Origin: Pseudophaeobacter sp.
Lineage (GTDB): Bacteria; Pseudomonadota; Alphaproteobacteria; Rhodobacterales; Rhodobacteraceae
Assembly: GCA_027019165.1 (NCBI GenBank)
Contig: JALUXC010000010.1
Coordinates: 148,035 to 212,034 of the forward strand
DNA length: 64,000 nucleotides
Reading direction: 5' to 3'
This document shows, in pieces, positions 18,835-28,835 of the stretch. Made by a program: the position numbers and the translations under genes. The stretch's first letter is position 1. Every line of letters begins with the position of its first letter. Below the pieces are notes generated by a model. That model was given only the letters and a program-made list of their open reading frames with translations, was not told the origin of the DNA and searched no databases.

Positions 18835-20457
18835 TTATCCAATCGTGTATGAATTGTCGCTAGAGGGCAAAGAAAGTGATTCAACGTGGCACAGAAGGCT
18901 TGCCAAGCCGAAGTCTTTAGCTTCTAGGGCGGCGATTTCTGATGGTAGCCGGTTCTGCCCATCGCGAACTTGAAAGTTCACTGTTTCGCGAGCTCTATTG
19001 ATCAGGCCTGCCTGGTCTAAACTGCTTGCCAGTTCATAAATTTCTTCCATACCTTCCAATTCGATCAAAACCGCTAGTTTTGATATTGCTCCGGTAGCAG
19101 ATATCCAATGTAAACAGTTGCGGCGGTCAGCGGAGCTTCCTGAGCTGTTGATCTGTCCGCCAGATAAAATCGCTTCGATAAAGTCATCGATGCTTCCAAA
19201 GGCTCTCACAGTCGCAATAAGTGCGTCGTCACGTTGCGTCTGATCGCTATTTCTATCATTATTCCTGTTCATAAATATATTAAAAAATGCCTCAGTATTA
19301 TCCTTTCTGTAAGTCTCAAGGGAGGTCTTCATCTGGAGAAAGCCATAGGTCTCTTCGAAGCCAGTAAACTTCCTGCCGAATAATGATAGCATAACATAAA
19401 CATCTGCATCCCACAAATCCGACGAGAGCGCTGTAAGTTGCAATATTTCGAAATTTTCGATGTCGGCGCTGATGTTCGAATCGATCATTGTGTGAATGTC
19501 TTTATCAGCCGAGGCCGCCCTGGACTTTGCCAAGGATTGACTCATTTCTTTTCTTTTTCTTATCAACTGCAAATGATCAGGTTGATTGTCCATCGCAACA
19601 GGGGTTGCAATCAGTTCGGCCGCCGTACCAAACTGCGATTTTGTCAGGATTGTTGAGTCGTTGTCGGCCTCAATGACAATTCCGTCACCGCAGATCTTTC
19701 TATCGAAGCCACGGGCTTGAACACGTCTTTCAAAACTAGCAGGACTCTCCGCGTTTCTCTTGTAAAAATCCAACGTCTCCTGTTCAACCTGAAGCACCTG
19801 ATGATGAACAAAGAACCGGCGCACTTCTATTTGGCGGAGTTTCTTTTCAGATATATCTCTTGCGTAAGTGGTTCGAAGTTCTTGTTTTTTACTCAGCCTT
19901 GGTTTGATCCCGATTTTGGTTAAGGCGTCATGTAGGTTTACTACAGCCAAGGCGTTTGATGAATTTTTGAGGTCCTCATCTTTCAAGTGCCCCTTTACTA
20001 TCAAAAAATCTCGAAATGCTGACAGTTCCCACCATTTGCACCCGTAGCGTGATTTATATTTCTCACCAGTTTTGTTGTCCTTTCGCGGCACACCATCGTA
20101 AATGCGACGCAGAGTGTCATCTGTGAGTATTCTGGCATCGTAATCTATGACTTTTGAATGGTCTGCCAGGGGAACGTCTCTACCCAATCTCTCCTTGATA
20201 TATTCTTTGAAATTGCTCTGAATTTCGTGCGTTTGTTGGCGACTCTTGTGTTCTTCATACGAGAAGGGAAAGTTGTTGACTTCATAAGTCAACTTTTTCC
20301 AGGATGGCTGTTGAACGAGCCTAAATGAGTGACGATACGATTGCAGCTTAATCAACACCAGTCGTTCTTGACTTGGATTAAATTCATATTGCGGGTGAGG
20401 AATGGAACGTTCGGAATGGATCATGTCAAATAGCTCCGCTTGAGCATGTTTTGGCAC
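18835..20457 (-). CDS. Uncharacterised protein with C-terminal ankyrin-like repeats
   Basis: 540 aa; C-terminal DRRNCLHWISATGAISKLAVLIELEG... and RDGQNRLPSEIAALEAKDFGLASLLCHV resemble ankyrin repeats; convergent with 17215..18816 with an 18-nt gap. Confidence 0.6.
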   Translation of the reverse strand: MPKHAQAELFDMIHSERSIPHPQYEFNPSQERLVLIKLQSYRHSFRLVQQPSWKKLTYEVNNFPFSYEEHKSRQQTHEIQSNFKEYIKERLGRDVPLADHSKVIDYDARILTDDTLRRIYDGVPRKDNKTGEKYKSRYGCKWWELSAFRDFLIVKGHLKDEDLKNSSNALAVVNLHDALTKIGIKPRLSKKQELRTTYARDISEKKLRQIEVRRFFVHHQVLQVEQETLDFYKRNAESPASFERRVQARGFDRKICGDGIVIEADNDSTILTKSQFGTAAELIATPVAMDNQPDHLQLIRKRKEMSQSLAKSRAASADKDIHTMIDSNISADIENFEILQLTALSSDLWDADVYVMLSLFGRKFTGFEETYGFLQMKTSLETYRKDNTEAFFNIFMNRNNDRNSDQTQRDDALIATVRAFGSIDDFIEAILSGGQINSSGSSADRRNCLHWISATGAISKLAVLIELEGMEEIYELASSLDQAGLINRARETVNFQVRDGQNRLPSEIAALEAKDFGLASLLCHVESLSLPSSDNSYTIG

Positions 20458-20505
20458 CTGGAGCGAGGTGCTCTAAGCTAAAAATATTTCTCACGTCTTT
20501 CAACC

Positions 20506-20602
20506 CGTGACGAGGCTTGTTGATAGGATTTGCAAAATCGTGACGAGGCAAGATGTGTACGGCGTAATACGCCGTACTTTCTTGCCAAGGGGCTGCGCCC
20601 CG
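20506..20602. repeat. Direct repeats plus perfect inverted repeat next to the resolvase gene (candidate recombination or regulatory site)
   Basis: CGTGACGAGGC at 20506-20516 and 20540-20550; GTACGGCGTA-A-TACGCCGTAC at 20558-20578; GGGGCTGCGCCCC hairpin just downstream. Confidence 0.55.
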
Positions 20603-20621
20603 TTGCATCCCGCTTGGTGGA

Positions 20622-21203
20622 TCATATATCATGGACTGGATAACGTAGCCCCAAACGACGAAAGCTCCTTTGCAATGTGATCCGGGAGACGCCTAGACTG
20701 AAGGCGATGTCTTTGCAGCTCAACGTGGAAAGTTGTCGGTATGCGGCGCGGATATCGCGTTCCGTCAACTTTGGACGGCGCCCCAGTGTCACGCCTCTGG
20801 CACGGGCTGCATCAAGGCCTTCTCTCGTTCTTCGTGATATGATGCGCCTTTCAAACTGCGCGAATAACGCAACGATGCCGAAGAACAGCTCACCTTCATC
20901 GCTCGTTGTATCGAGCGGAAAGCTGAGGATATTGAACTTTACTCCCTGCTGGCACAGCGCGCTGCTGATCAGAATGGCGTCCACGGCAGAGCGAAACGCA
21001 CGGTCAAGATCTACAACTACAAAGGTGTCGCCCGGCTCTAGGTCAGTAAGGAGCTTATCGAAAACCGGACGTTCAGCAGCAACCGCCGAGACATGTTCGA
21101 TGTAGAGTTCGTCGCATTCGGCGCGCAGAACGTCGATCTGACGGTCAGGCGCTTGCGCGCGGGTGGATACGCGGATGTAGCCAAGGCGGCGCGGGTTGGA
21201 CAT
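20622..21203 (-). CDS. Serine resolvase/invertase family recombinase
   Basis: From internal ATG: MSNPRRLGYIRVSTRAQAPDRQIDVLRAE...; FVVVDLDRAFRSAVD, LFAQFERRIISRRTREGLDAARARGVTLGRRPKL; C-terminal HTH. Confidence 0.9.
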   Translation of the reverse strand: MSNPRRLGYIRVSTRAQAPDRQIDVLRAECDELYIEHVSAVAAERPVFDKLLTDLEPGDTFVVVDLDRAFRSAVDAILISSALCQQGVKFNILSFPLDTTSDEGELFFGIVALFAQFERRIISRRTREGLDAARARGVTLGRRPKLTERDIRAAYRQLSTLSCKDIAFSLGVSRITLQRSFRRLGLRYPVHDI

Positions 21204-21355
21204 CGGGTGTGATCGAAAACGATCCTTTCCGATCTGCTTGTCATTCGGCGCTGCCGCCACGTGCCTGCATCTGCAAAGCCGCTGTTTTCTTGATACTTGG
21301 TTTACCGCTTCAGCGGAATCCCTTAAAATTGACACTTGAACAAAAACCATGGTTT

Positions 21356-21697
21356 ATGAACAGCATAGATGCATGGAGTGCGGCAATGGTGGCAGGGGCC
21401 ATCTTCGTCATTCATCCACAGGAAATCCATGCGGAGGGCTTCACCGGAGCGGACTTTGCGACCTGGGAAACGACCGCGCAGGACAGCTTCATCCAGACGT
21501 CTATCACGATGGCAGGCGTGGTGTTCTCGCAAGTCGCACCAAAGAAGTCGGCCTGTGTGGACAACTGGTATCTTGTGGATGGCCAGAAAGCGGCACGGAA
21601 CGCGCATATTCGCAGAACCATCGCGCAGTATGACGGCTATCATCCCAGCGGCACGATCTTAGCAATCCTGCTGGAGGCCTGCGGGCCGTTGAACTGA
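21356..21697 (+). CDS. Small exported hypothetical protein
   Basis: About 113 aa from MNSIDAWSAAMVAGAIFVIHPQEIHAEGF; signal-peptide-like start, two Cys. Confidence 0.55.
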   Translation: MNSIDAWSAAMVAGAIFVIHPQEIHAEGFTGADFATWETTAQDSFIQTSITMAGVVFSQVAPKKSACVDNWYLVDGQKAARNAHIRRTIAQYDGYHPSGTILAILLEACGPLN

Positions 21698-21700
21698 AGA

Positions 21701-22480
21701 TCAACCACCGAGCTTGGGCAGGCCAATGCCTTGTGTCGCCACGTCTGGCGCAGCAGTCTCCGTCTGCGATAAATGCTCCTGCACGACTCTGGGCATCTTC
21801 GACTGGATATCGTTTTCGATGTCGTTCAGATCGTCTAGTGAAGGCGGATTGTCCGGGTCGGAGATCCTGTCGCGCGCGGGACCGAGCATATCGTTCTGAT
21901 AACCATTTGCAGCATCCAACGCGGCTTGCAGATCATCCAAGCGAACTTTCGCGTTCTGTACTTCTTCAAAGCTTGGTTCGTTGCCGGTCCAGATGATTGT
22001 TTCCGCAAGATGATCCTCAACGACAAAGCCATCTTCGCGACGCACCACGCCGTCGGCATCTCGGAACACCCGCGTGCCATCTGGCAGGCGCGCGGCATTG
22101 TTCATCATATCGTCGAGTTCGGATTGGGCCACGTAAACCTGACTATTCAGCTGATCGATAGTGGCTTCGGTTGCTTGTTCTGCGTCCGAGAGCAATCGCA
22201 ACACACCATCGTATTTGGCGCGGTAAACCGGATCGTTGAGCAGTTGTGCTAAGCGCGTCAATGCGCGATGCTGGGCGTCGCGCTCCTTTTTCTTGGCCTC
22301 CTCCGAGCCAGGACCGTCTTTCAGAAACCTCGCTCTGCGCCCGGTCTCGCGTCCCGCGATTTCATTCTGAAGATCATCAAACTCAAGGCGCTTCGTCGCC
22401 GCTATCTCTTTCTGGTCACTCGGTATTTCCACACAAATATTGTACCAGAAAAGGTCATGTTCTCGCAAATCTCGGCCCAT
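21701..22480 (-). CDS. Hypothetical coiled-coil protein
   Basis: 259 aa, highly charged helical content; no recognised family. Confidence 0.55.
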   Translation of the reverse strand: MGRDLREHDLFWYNICVEIPSDQKEIAATKRLEFDDLQNEIAGRETGRRARFLKDGPGSEEAKKKERDAQHRALTRLAQLLNDPVYRAKYDGVLRLLSDAEQATEATIDQLNSQVYVAQSELDDMMNNAARLPDGTRVFRDADGVVRREDGFVVEDHLAETIIWTGNEPSFEEVQNAKVRLDDLQAALDAANGYQNDMLGPARDRISDPDNPPSLDDLNDIENDIQSKMPRVVQEHLSQTETAAPDVATQGIGLPKLGG

Positions 22481-22654
22481 AGCCGTCCTTCATCAAATTG
22501 GACCTCGCCGCAGTGCAGCTTCCCCGAAGCGGCCCTCCATAGTGTCGTGCTGCATGGTCTGACGGATCAAAGACAGCAAGCAGTGCGAACGAAGCTGACA
22601 TTGATCTGTGCGCCTGCGCGTGCTGTGAGGAAATACACCCTTCCTGGAGCTACC

Positions 22655-23866
22655 ATGACTTCCTCCACGTCTGAACAAAACAAGGCTGTCTCGATACGCC
22701 CGCCTGTTCCTGTCACTGTCTGGATGCTGGGTCTCGTGAGCCTGCTGATGGATGTCTCCTCCGAGATGATCAATGCGCTGCTCCCTCTCTATCTTGCCGG
22801 TGGTCTGGGTGCGTCAGCCTTGGCGATCGGCTTCATCGAGGGCTTCTCCGTCGCGGTTGCCACAGTGTCCAAGTTCCTGTCCGGCGTGCTGGCCGATATC
22901 AGTAAACGGGCGAAGCCCTTGGCAGTTCTGGGCTATAGCCTTGGGGCGCTATCACGCTTGGTTTTTCCCTGGGCGATGAGCCTGGACCAGATCGTTCTTG
23001 CGAAAGCCATGGACCGGGTGGGCAAGGGTATTCGGGGCACGCCGCGCGACACTCTGGTGGCCGCTGTCAGCCCGCCGGAGATCCGTGGGGCGAGCTTTGG
23101 GTTGCGCAAGTCGCTCGATGCCCTCGGCGGCTTCCTTGGTCCGCTCCTCGCGGTCGGGGCAATGATCGTATTCGCAGGCGACATTCAGTCCGTTTTCTGG
23201 ATTGCCATTCTCCCAGCTGCGCTCTGCATGATCGTGCTGGTCTTCCTTGTGAAAGAGCCAACGCAAAACCACCCGATGAAGCGTAGTGATTTCCGGCTGG
23301 TTGATGCCCTCCGGCTCAACCGTTCAGTCTGGTGCGCAATTGGCGTGGCCTCGGTAATCATGCTTGCCCGGTTCAGTGAAGCCTTCGTGCTACTGAAGGC
23401 CCTTGAGGCCGGTTTCATGCCGTCTTGGGTTCCAGTCTCCCTTGTCATCATGCATGCGGCCTACAGCCTGACGGCATTTCCTGTCGGCAGGCTGTCAGAC
23501 CGGATAGGGGCTTCGGGACTGCTTGTCTGGAGCCTCGGGTTCCTTATCGCAGCGCATCTGTCGCTCGCCCTTGCTACGACCGCATCGGTCTATGTTCTTG
23601 GCACCATCTTCTGGGGTTTGCACATGGGGTTCTCGCAGGGTTTGCTGGGCGCCATGATCGCGGCCGAGACGCCGGACCACCTGAAGGGCAGTGCGTTTGG
23701 CACGTTCAATCTTGTGACTGGCCTGGTCGTGCTTCTGGGGAATACGCTTGCCGGGTGGCTCTGGCACAGCATGGTATCGGCAACACCATTTCTTGTCGGG
23801 GCGGGCATTTCTGCTGTCGCAATGATGTTGATCACGATACGAAAATTGCGGCGTACTCGCACCTGA
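22655..23866 (+). CDS. MFS transporter
   Basis: From internal ATG: VWMLGLVSLLMDVSSEMINALLPLYLAGGLGASALAIGFIEG...; DRVGKGIRGTPRDTLVA; 10-12 hydrophobic segments. Confidence 0.88.
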   Translation: MTSSTSEQNKAVSIRPPVPVTVWMLGLVSLLMDVSSEMINALLPLYLAGGLGASALAIGFIEGFSVAVATVSKFLSGVLADISKRAKPLAVLGYSLGALSRLVFPWAMSLDQIVLAKAMDRVGKGIRGTPRDTLVAAVSPPEIRGASFGLRKSLDALGGFLGPLLAVGAMIVFAGDIQSVFWIAILPAALCMIVLVFLVKEPTQNHPMKRSDFRLVDALRLNRSVWCAIGVASVIMLARFSEAFVLLKALEAGFMPSWVPVSLVIMHAAYSLTAFPVGRLSDRIGASGLLVWSLGFLIAAHLSLALATTASVYVLGTIFWGLHMGFSQGLLGAMIAAETPDHLKGSAFGTFNLVTGLVVLLGNTLAGWLWHSMVSATPFLVGAGISAVAMMLITIRKLRRTRT

Positions 23867-24145
23867 GCACTTGGAATGCGTTCGCTTTGGGGTTCGAACC
23901 GGCCATGCGGCAGACCTCGTGACCACCGGGGCGAGACCGCGCATGACATGTCCGGCCCTTTCCTGCCGTTCGCCGGGTTGGTCATCCCTGCTGCTCGGTT
24001 TCCCTGAACCTGACATTCGTTGTAGCTGCAGAATTGAAGGTGCCGATGTGCTGAGCCAATTTTGATGCGGCGCCTTTGCGACCTTGGCTTGGCAGTCCTT
24101 GGTTTGGTATGGGCGGTTCGGAATGGCAATTGAAAGGACAGCCCT

Positions 24146-24475
24146 ATGATTCAGCCCGTTTCCTCGTTCAAGGAGAACCTTCAGAACCTGCCATCCATTG
24201 ACGGGATCAAGAGATTGGAGATGGTGGATGCCGCAGGCGATGTGGTCGCGTCCATTGAGAACCAACCGGGCAAGCAGGGGTCCCTGGCGGTCTACCAATA
24301 CCTGTTAGCGACCTATGGGGTTCTGAATGCCGAAGCTGCGACACACGGGCTGGCAGTCTTTGCGGAGCATACCGAGGACGCGCGAAACCGACCCGGCGCG
24401 CATCCGAACATAGACCGCCTGTTCGAAATACAAGGCGGTGGAGCGTCTTTGAACATGCGGCTGGTAGAACAGTAA
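24146..24475 (+). CDS. DUF2322-like protein
   Basis: 109 aa; SIDGIKRLEMVDAAGDVVASIENQPGKQGSLAVYQYL...HPNIDRLFEI. Confidence 0.6.
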   Translation: MIQPVSSFKENLQNLPSIDGIKRLEMVDAAGDVVASIENQPGKQGSLAVYQYLLATYGVLNAEAATHGLAVFAEHTEDARNRPGAHPNIDRLFEIQGGGASLNMRLVEQ

Positions 24476-24750
24476 CCGCCTCTGCTGCCGCTGTCTAAGA
24501 ACTGAGCCGATTTAAGGCAGTGATGCAGGGGAGACCGAGGCCAATTCGGCCCTAACAACCATTCGTCGGGTTAGGCCACGCCGCGATGTAGCTTCACCAG
24601 ATCGGAATTTCGCTGCAAGTGCATGATCTGATTGTCCTCGAACGTAAAGGCTGCGAACAAAGCCGTCGTTTCCTGCTATCTCATGACGATCTATTCCATG
24701 ATCAAAAATGCCATTGTCCAGCAAGAGTTCTGGAACCAAATCTGCGTCTG

Positions 24751-25578
24751 CTATCCCAGTTCCAAGCTGGAAACCGCATAGCATTTGTGCCCGGGCGCAT
24801 CAAACGCGCCTTTGTACATGCGCGCGGTTTTGAAGCCGGGTTGCCATCCTAAGGTATGGCAAAGCTCTGAGAGCGCCCTTGCCGTATCGGGAACATCCAT
24901 ACTGACCGGACCGACGACGCCTGCAGTAGCATGGGCGAGCAGCTGTTGCGCAATGTCCACGTTTTCAGCGATCAGAGGGCCAATCTTGGCACCAGACGTG
25001 CAGGTGCGGATCGTACAAAACCCAGTAATCACGCCTTGGTCACGCTTCACAAAGGTGGTTCTGCCAACGCCTCTGGAAAGCCAAGGGCGCATGTATCTGG
25101 GTTTTGAAACACCGGATGCTGTCGCTTCCATTTGGATCAAGGTTTCTATGTCGCCCTGGTCCGCCACGTCTATGTCTGCTCGATGCTTTGTGCTAAGCAG
25201 CCCCGTAAATCGCGTGGTGCCACCAGTATAGGTGAAACCCGAGGCCCGATAGTTCTCTTGTTGCGCCTCCACACCATCTAAACCCACGGTTCGCGTACCT
25301 GCGTGTTGCAACGCATGTGTCCAAAGCCCAAGCCCAATTCCGCGCCCACGGAAGCCCTTTCGCACGATATATAATCCCAGAAATGCGAAATCGGATGTGT
25401 GGTTCACGACCGAAATGGAGGCGACGTGCTCGCCTTGTTCAACAGCCACAAAGAAGCCCTCTGGGTCGGCAGCGAAAAACGCCGCTGCATCATCACGTCC
25501 TGGATTCCACCCTTCCTCAGCAGCCCAGTCCAGGATCAATGAGAGTTCGCTTAAGGTCGCGGTTCGATATGTCGTCAT
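24751..25578 (-). CDS. GNAT family N-acetyltransferase
   Basis: 275 aa; LGLYIVRKGFRGRGIGLGLWTHAL acetyl-CoA binding motif; two-domain GNAT layout. Confidence 0.85.
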   Translation of the reverse strand: MTTYRTATLSELSLILDWAAEEGWNPGRDDAAAFFAADPEGFFVAVEQGEHVASISVVNHTSDFAFLGLYIVRKGFRGRGIGLGLWTHALQHAGTRTVGLDGVEAQQENYRASGFTYTGGTTRFTGLLSTKHRADIDVADQGDIETLIQMEATASGVSKPRYMRPWLSRGVGRTTFVKRDQGVITGFCTIRTCTSGAKIGPLIAENVDIAQQLLAHATAGVVGPVSMDVPDTARALSELCHTLGWQPGFKTARMYKGAFDAPGHKCYAVSSLELG

Positions 25579-26265
25579 TTCTTCAGAGCTTCTTTCAGGG
25601 AAACCGGCCCGGATGGGCTGTCGCGCAGATCCAGTTGCATGAGAAGGTCAAGAAGGTGCCCCTTCATGATCTCTTCGGCTCCATCCGCATCTGCGTCGCG
25701 AAAGGCGTTCACCAGCCCCATATGTGAAGCTTTATCAGACAAGGCGCTCCGACGGCGCCAATAGAGTGCGATGATCAACGCCGAACGGGCGACCAGCTGC
25801 CCCAACAAGGTTTCGATCAACGTGTGATCGGCAATCCGGGCGATCTGCACATGGAAATCGCCCGAAAGCCTTAAAGCCTCACCAACCTCTTCCCGGTCCA
25901 GCGCGTCCTGCTCTGCTTGCATATGCGCTTCGAGAAAGGCGACATCCTGCGCCGTGGCGCGCAACGCCGCCGCCCGCGCCATGGCGGGCTCGATCAAAGA
26001 CCGCGCTTCAAACACCTCGCGTGCTTCCTTGAGGGTGGGCTTGGCAACGAAGGCCCCCTTGTTGCGCAAAATGGTGACCAGTCCTTTGTGTTGCAGCGAA
26101 TGCAAGGCTTGGCGGACAATGGTGCGGCTGACCTGAAAGACATCTCCAACCTCGTCTTCGCGTAGTTTCGCGCCCGGTTGCAGACGATGGGCGTGAATAG
26201 CTTCTGTCAATTGAACGGCGATCTCTTCTGCCGTTGCTGTTTTGGGTTTCAGAATCACCGACATG
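25575..26265 (-). CDS. GntR-family transcriptional regulator (FCD-type ligand domain)
   Basis: From MSVILKPKTATAEEIAVQLTEAIHAHRLQPGAKLREDEVGDVFQVSRTIVRQALHSLQHKGLV; FCD-like C-terminus. Confidence 0.9.
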
Positions 26266-26486
26266 TGACACCTCCTTTCCGACATGTGCATGCAGAGCGA
26301 CCTGCGCACAAGGCGCGCACGATGTTGGGCCATATCGTATACAATCTGAGCCTATTTTTTACACAAACTTGATCCAAGCCGACAAAGTTCAAGCATCCTG
26401 CTGCCGCGCACAGAGGCAATAACCTGAAACCTCTTGTTCCAGCGCAAGCGAACGGCGCAGCGTCAGAGAACAAACACGGAGGTGTC

Positions 26487-27470
26487 ATGCGCCAAGAACT
26501 GGACCTTGAACTTGTCAGCCTGACAAAGCGGTATGGAGCGACGGTTGCTGTTGATGCGATCAGCTACCACTTCCAGGCGGGCACCTATGCCTGTTTGCTG
26601 GGGCCATCGGGGTGCGGAAAATCATCGACCCTGCGGATGATCGCGGGGCATGAAACTGTCTCGGATGGGTCAATAACGCTGGGCGGTCGGGATATCTCAG
26701 GCCTGCCACCTGCCAAACGTGGCACCGCCATGATGTTCCAAAACTACGCGCTGTTTCCACATCTGACGGTGCGCGACAACGTCGCTTTCAGTCTCAGGAT
26801 GCAAGGCGTCGATACAGCCACGCGCCATGCGCGGGCAGATGAGATGCTTGAACTGGTGGATATGAATGCGCTGGCAGATCGTCTTCCGGCCCAGCTTTCT
26901 GGCGGCCAGCAGCAGCGCGCGGCGCTTGCGCGGGCCCTGATCACGAAGCCGGATGTGCTTTTGCTGGACGAACCACTGTCCGCGCTGGACCCGTTCCTGC
27001 GCATTCGCATGCGCGCAGAGTTGAAAAAACTGCAACGTGAGTTGGGGATCACATTCGTCCACGTCACCCACGGCCAGGACGAGGCTTTGGCGCTGGCCGA
27101 TGAAATTGTGGTCATGAACAATGCGATCATCGAACAAGCGGGCAAGACCCGTGCGGTCTTCGATGCACCACAAACGGCGTTTGTCGCCCGTTTTCTGGGG
27201 TCTCATAACGTTGTGTCGATGCCGGGGGGACTGATCGCCATCAGGTCGGACGCTCTGGAGATCAAACCGACCGCAGAGGCCAAGCTGCCGGGCACCATTA
27301 CCAACATCGAATACCAAGGCACCCATGTGGCACTGACGGCCACCGTTCCCGGCGATCAGGAGGTGACAGCGCTACTGTCTGACAAAGATTTCTTCGGCAG
27401 CCCGAAGGATTTGGGAGAGGCTATCGGCCTCGACTGGAAAGCCGAGGCGGAACACGCCCTGGTCGGATAA
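26487..27470 (+). CDS. ABC transporter ATP-binding protein (spermidine/putrescine type)
   Basis: Walker A LGPSGCGKSSTLRM, signature LSGGQQQRAALARAL, Walker B VLLLDEPLSALD. Confidence 0.95.
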   Translation: MRQELDLELVSLTKRYGATVAVDAISYHFQAGTYACLLGPSGCGKSSTLRMIAGHETVSDGSITLGGRDISGLPPAKRGTAMMFQNYALFPHLTVRDNVAFSLRMQGVDTATRHARADEMLELVDMNALADRLPAQLSGGQQQRAALARALITKPDVLLLDEPLSALDPFLRIRMRAELKKLQRELGITFVHVTHGQDEALALADEIVVMNNAIIEQAGKTRAVFDAPQTAFVARFLGSHNVVSMPGGLIAIRSDALEIKPTAEAKLPGTITNIEYQGTHVALTATVPGDQEVTALLSDKDFFGSPKDLGEAIGLDWKAEAEHALVG

Positions 27471-27496
27471 AAAATGTTCAACAGAGAGGACCAAAC

Positions 27497-28771
27497 ATGA
27501 CGACAATCTCGAAAGTACGCTATTCGCGTCGCTCGATTCTCAAGACGGGTGGCGCGGCGGTGGCGGCCGCCGCGCTTCCGGCTCCTATGGTATGGGGACA
27601 AGAGACGAAAAACATCACCTTGCGCCAGTTCGGGACCGGGGTCTCCAATCTCAATGACGTGGCCATGAAGGTCAAGGAGGACCTTGGCTTCACGCTTGAG
27701 ATGACAGCGCTCGACAGCGACAGCGTGACCCAACGCGCGGCCACCCAGCCCGACAGTTTCGACATTGCCGATATCGAATACTGGATCTGCAAAAAGGTCT
27801 GGCCCACCGGCAACCTGCAAGCGATGGATACCTCCAAGATTGCCAATTACGACAAGATCGTTGGCATCTTCCGCAACGGCAAGCTGACGCCGGAAAGTAC
27901 GATCGCACAAGGCACGGCACCCCATACGGTCGGTTTTGTCGAAGGCCCGGGCGGTCGTGACTTCGTGGACAATGAATCCGGCTGGATGACGCTGATCCCG
28001 ACGATCTACAACGCTGACACGCTGGGCATTCGTCCCGACCTGATAGGGCGTCCCATCAAAAACTGGCACGAGCTTCTGAACCCAGAGTTCAAGGGCAAGG
28101 CGTCGATCCTCGACATCTCCTCCATCGGCATCATGGACATGGCCATGGTGGTGGAATCGATGGGCGAATACACCTACCCCGACAAGGGCAACATGACCCG
28201 CGAAGAGATCGACCTGACCATCGGTATCTTTACCGAGGCCAAGAAGAACGGCCAGTTCCGCGCCTTCTGGAAATCCTTCGACGAGAGCGTCAACCTGATG
28301 GCTTCGGGCGAGGTGGTGATCCAGTCCATGTGGTCGCCCGCCATCACCGCCGTGAAATCGCAAGGCATTCCCTGCGTGTATCAGCCCCTGGAAGAAGGCT
28401 ATCGCAGCTGGGGCGGTGGCATCGGCCTGTCCTCGTCGCTTTCCGGCATGGAACTGGACGCGGCCTATGAGTACATCAACTGGTACCTCTCGGGCTGGGT
28501 TGGCGGCTATCTGATGCGTCAGGGCTACTATTCTGCCGTGCCGGAGACCTCCAAGAACTTCATGAGCGAAAACGAGTGGGGCTACTGGTTCGAAGGTAAG
28601 GAAGCCACCGACATCATCACCTCACCGACCGGCGACACCTTGGCCCAGGCCGGTGAGGTCCGCGATGGTGGATCGTTCGAAGAACGTATGGGCGCCGTGG
28701 CCTGCTGGAACGCCGTCATGGACGAGAACCAGTACATGGTCCGCAAGTGGAACGAGTTCATCGCGGCCTAA
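27497..28771 (+). CDS. ABC transporter substrate-binding protein (Tat-exported)
   Basis: N-terminal SRRSILKTGGAAVAAAALPAPMVWG twin-arginine signal; bacterial solute-binding fold composition; between the ATPase and permeases. Confidence 0.9.
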   Translation: MTTISKVRYSRRSILKTGGAAVAAAALPAPMVWGQETKNITLRQFGTGVSNLNDVAMKVKEDLGFTLEMTALDSDSVTQRAATQPDSFDIADIEYWICKKVWPTGNLQAMDTSKIANYDKIVGIFRNGKLTPESTIAQGTAPHTVGFVEGPGGRDFVDNESGWMTLIPTIYNADTLGIRPDLIGRPIKNWHELLNPEFKGKASILDISSIGIMDMAMVVESMGEYTYPDKGNMTREEIDLTIGIFTEAKKNGQFRAFWKSFDESVNLMASGEVVIQSMWSPAITAVKSQGIPCVYQPLEEGYRSWGGGIGLSSSLSGMELDAAYEYINWYLSGWVGGYLMRQGYYSAVPETSKNFMSENEWGYWFEGKEATDIITSPTGDTLAQAGEVRDGGSFEERMGAVACWNAVMDENQYMVRKWNEFIAA

Positions 28772-28835
28772 GCGATGCACGCCGGAGGGCTTTGGTCCTC
28801 CGGCACTCCAACCTTCAAAAGAACGCAGGGGCAGT

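Noticed and set aside
20426-20632. 68-aa minus-strand ORF spanning the resolvase-ankyrin gap
   Set aside because: Overlaps the repeat/palindrome region and the start of the ankyrin gene; more likely noncoding.
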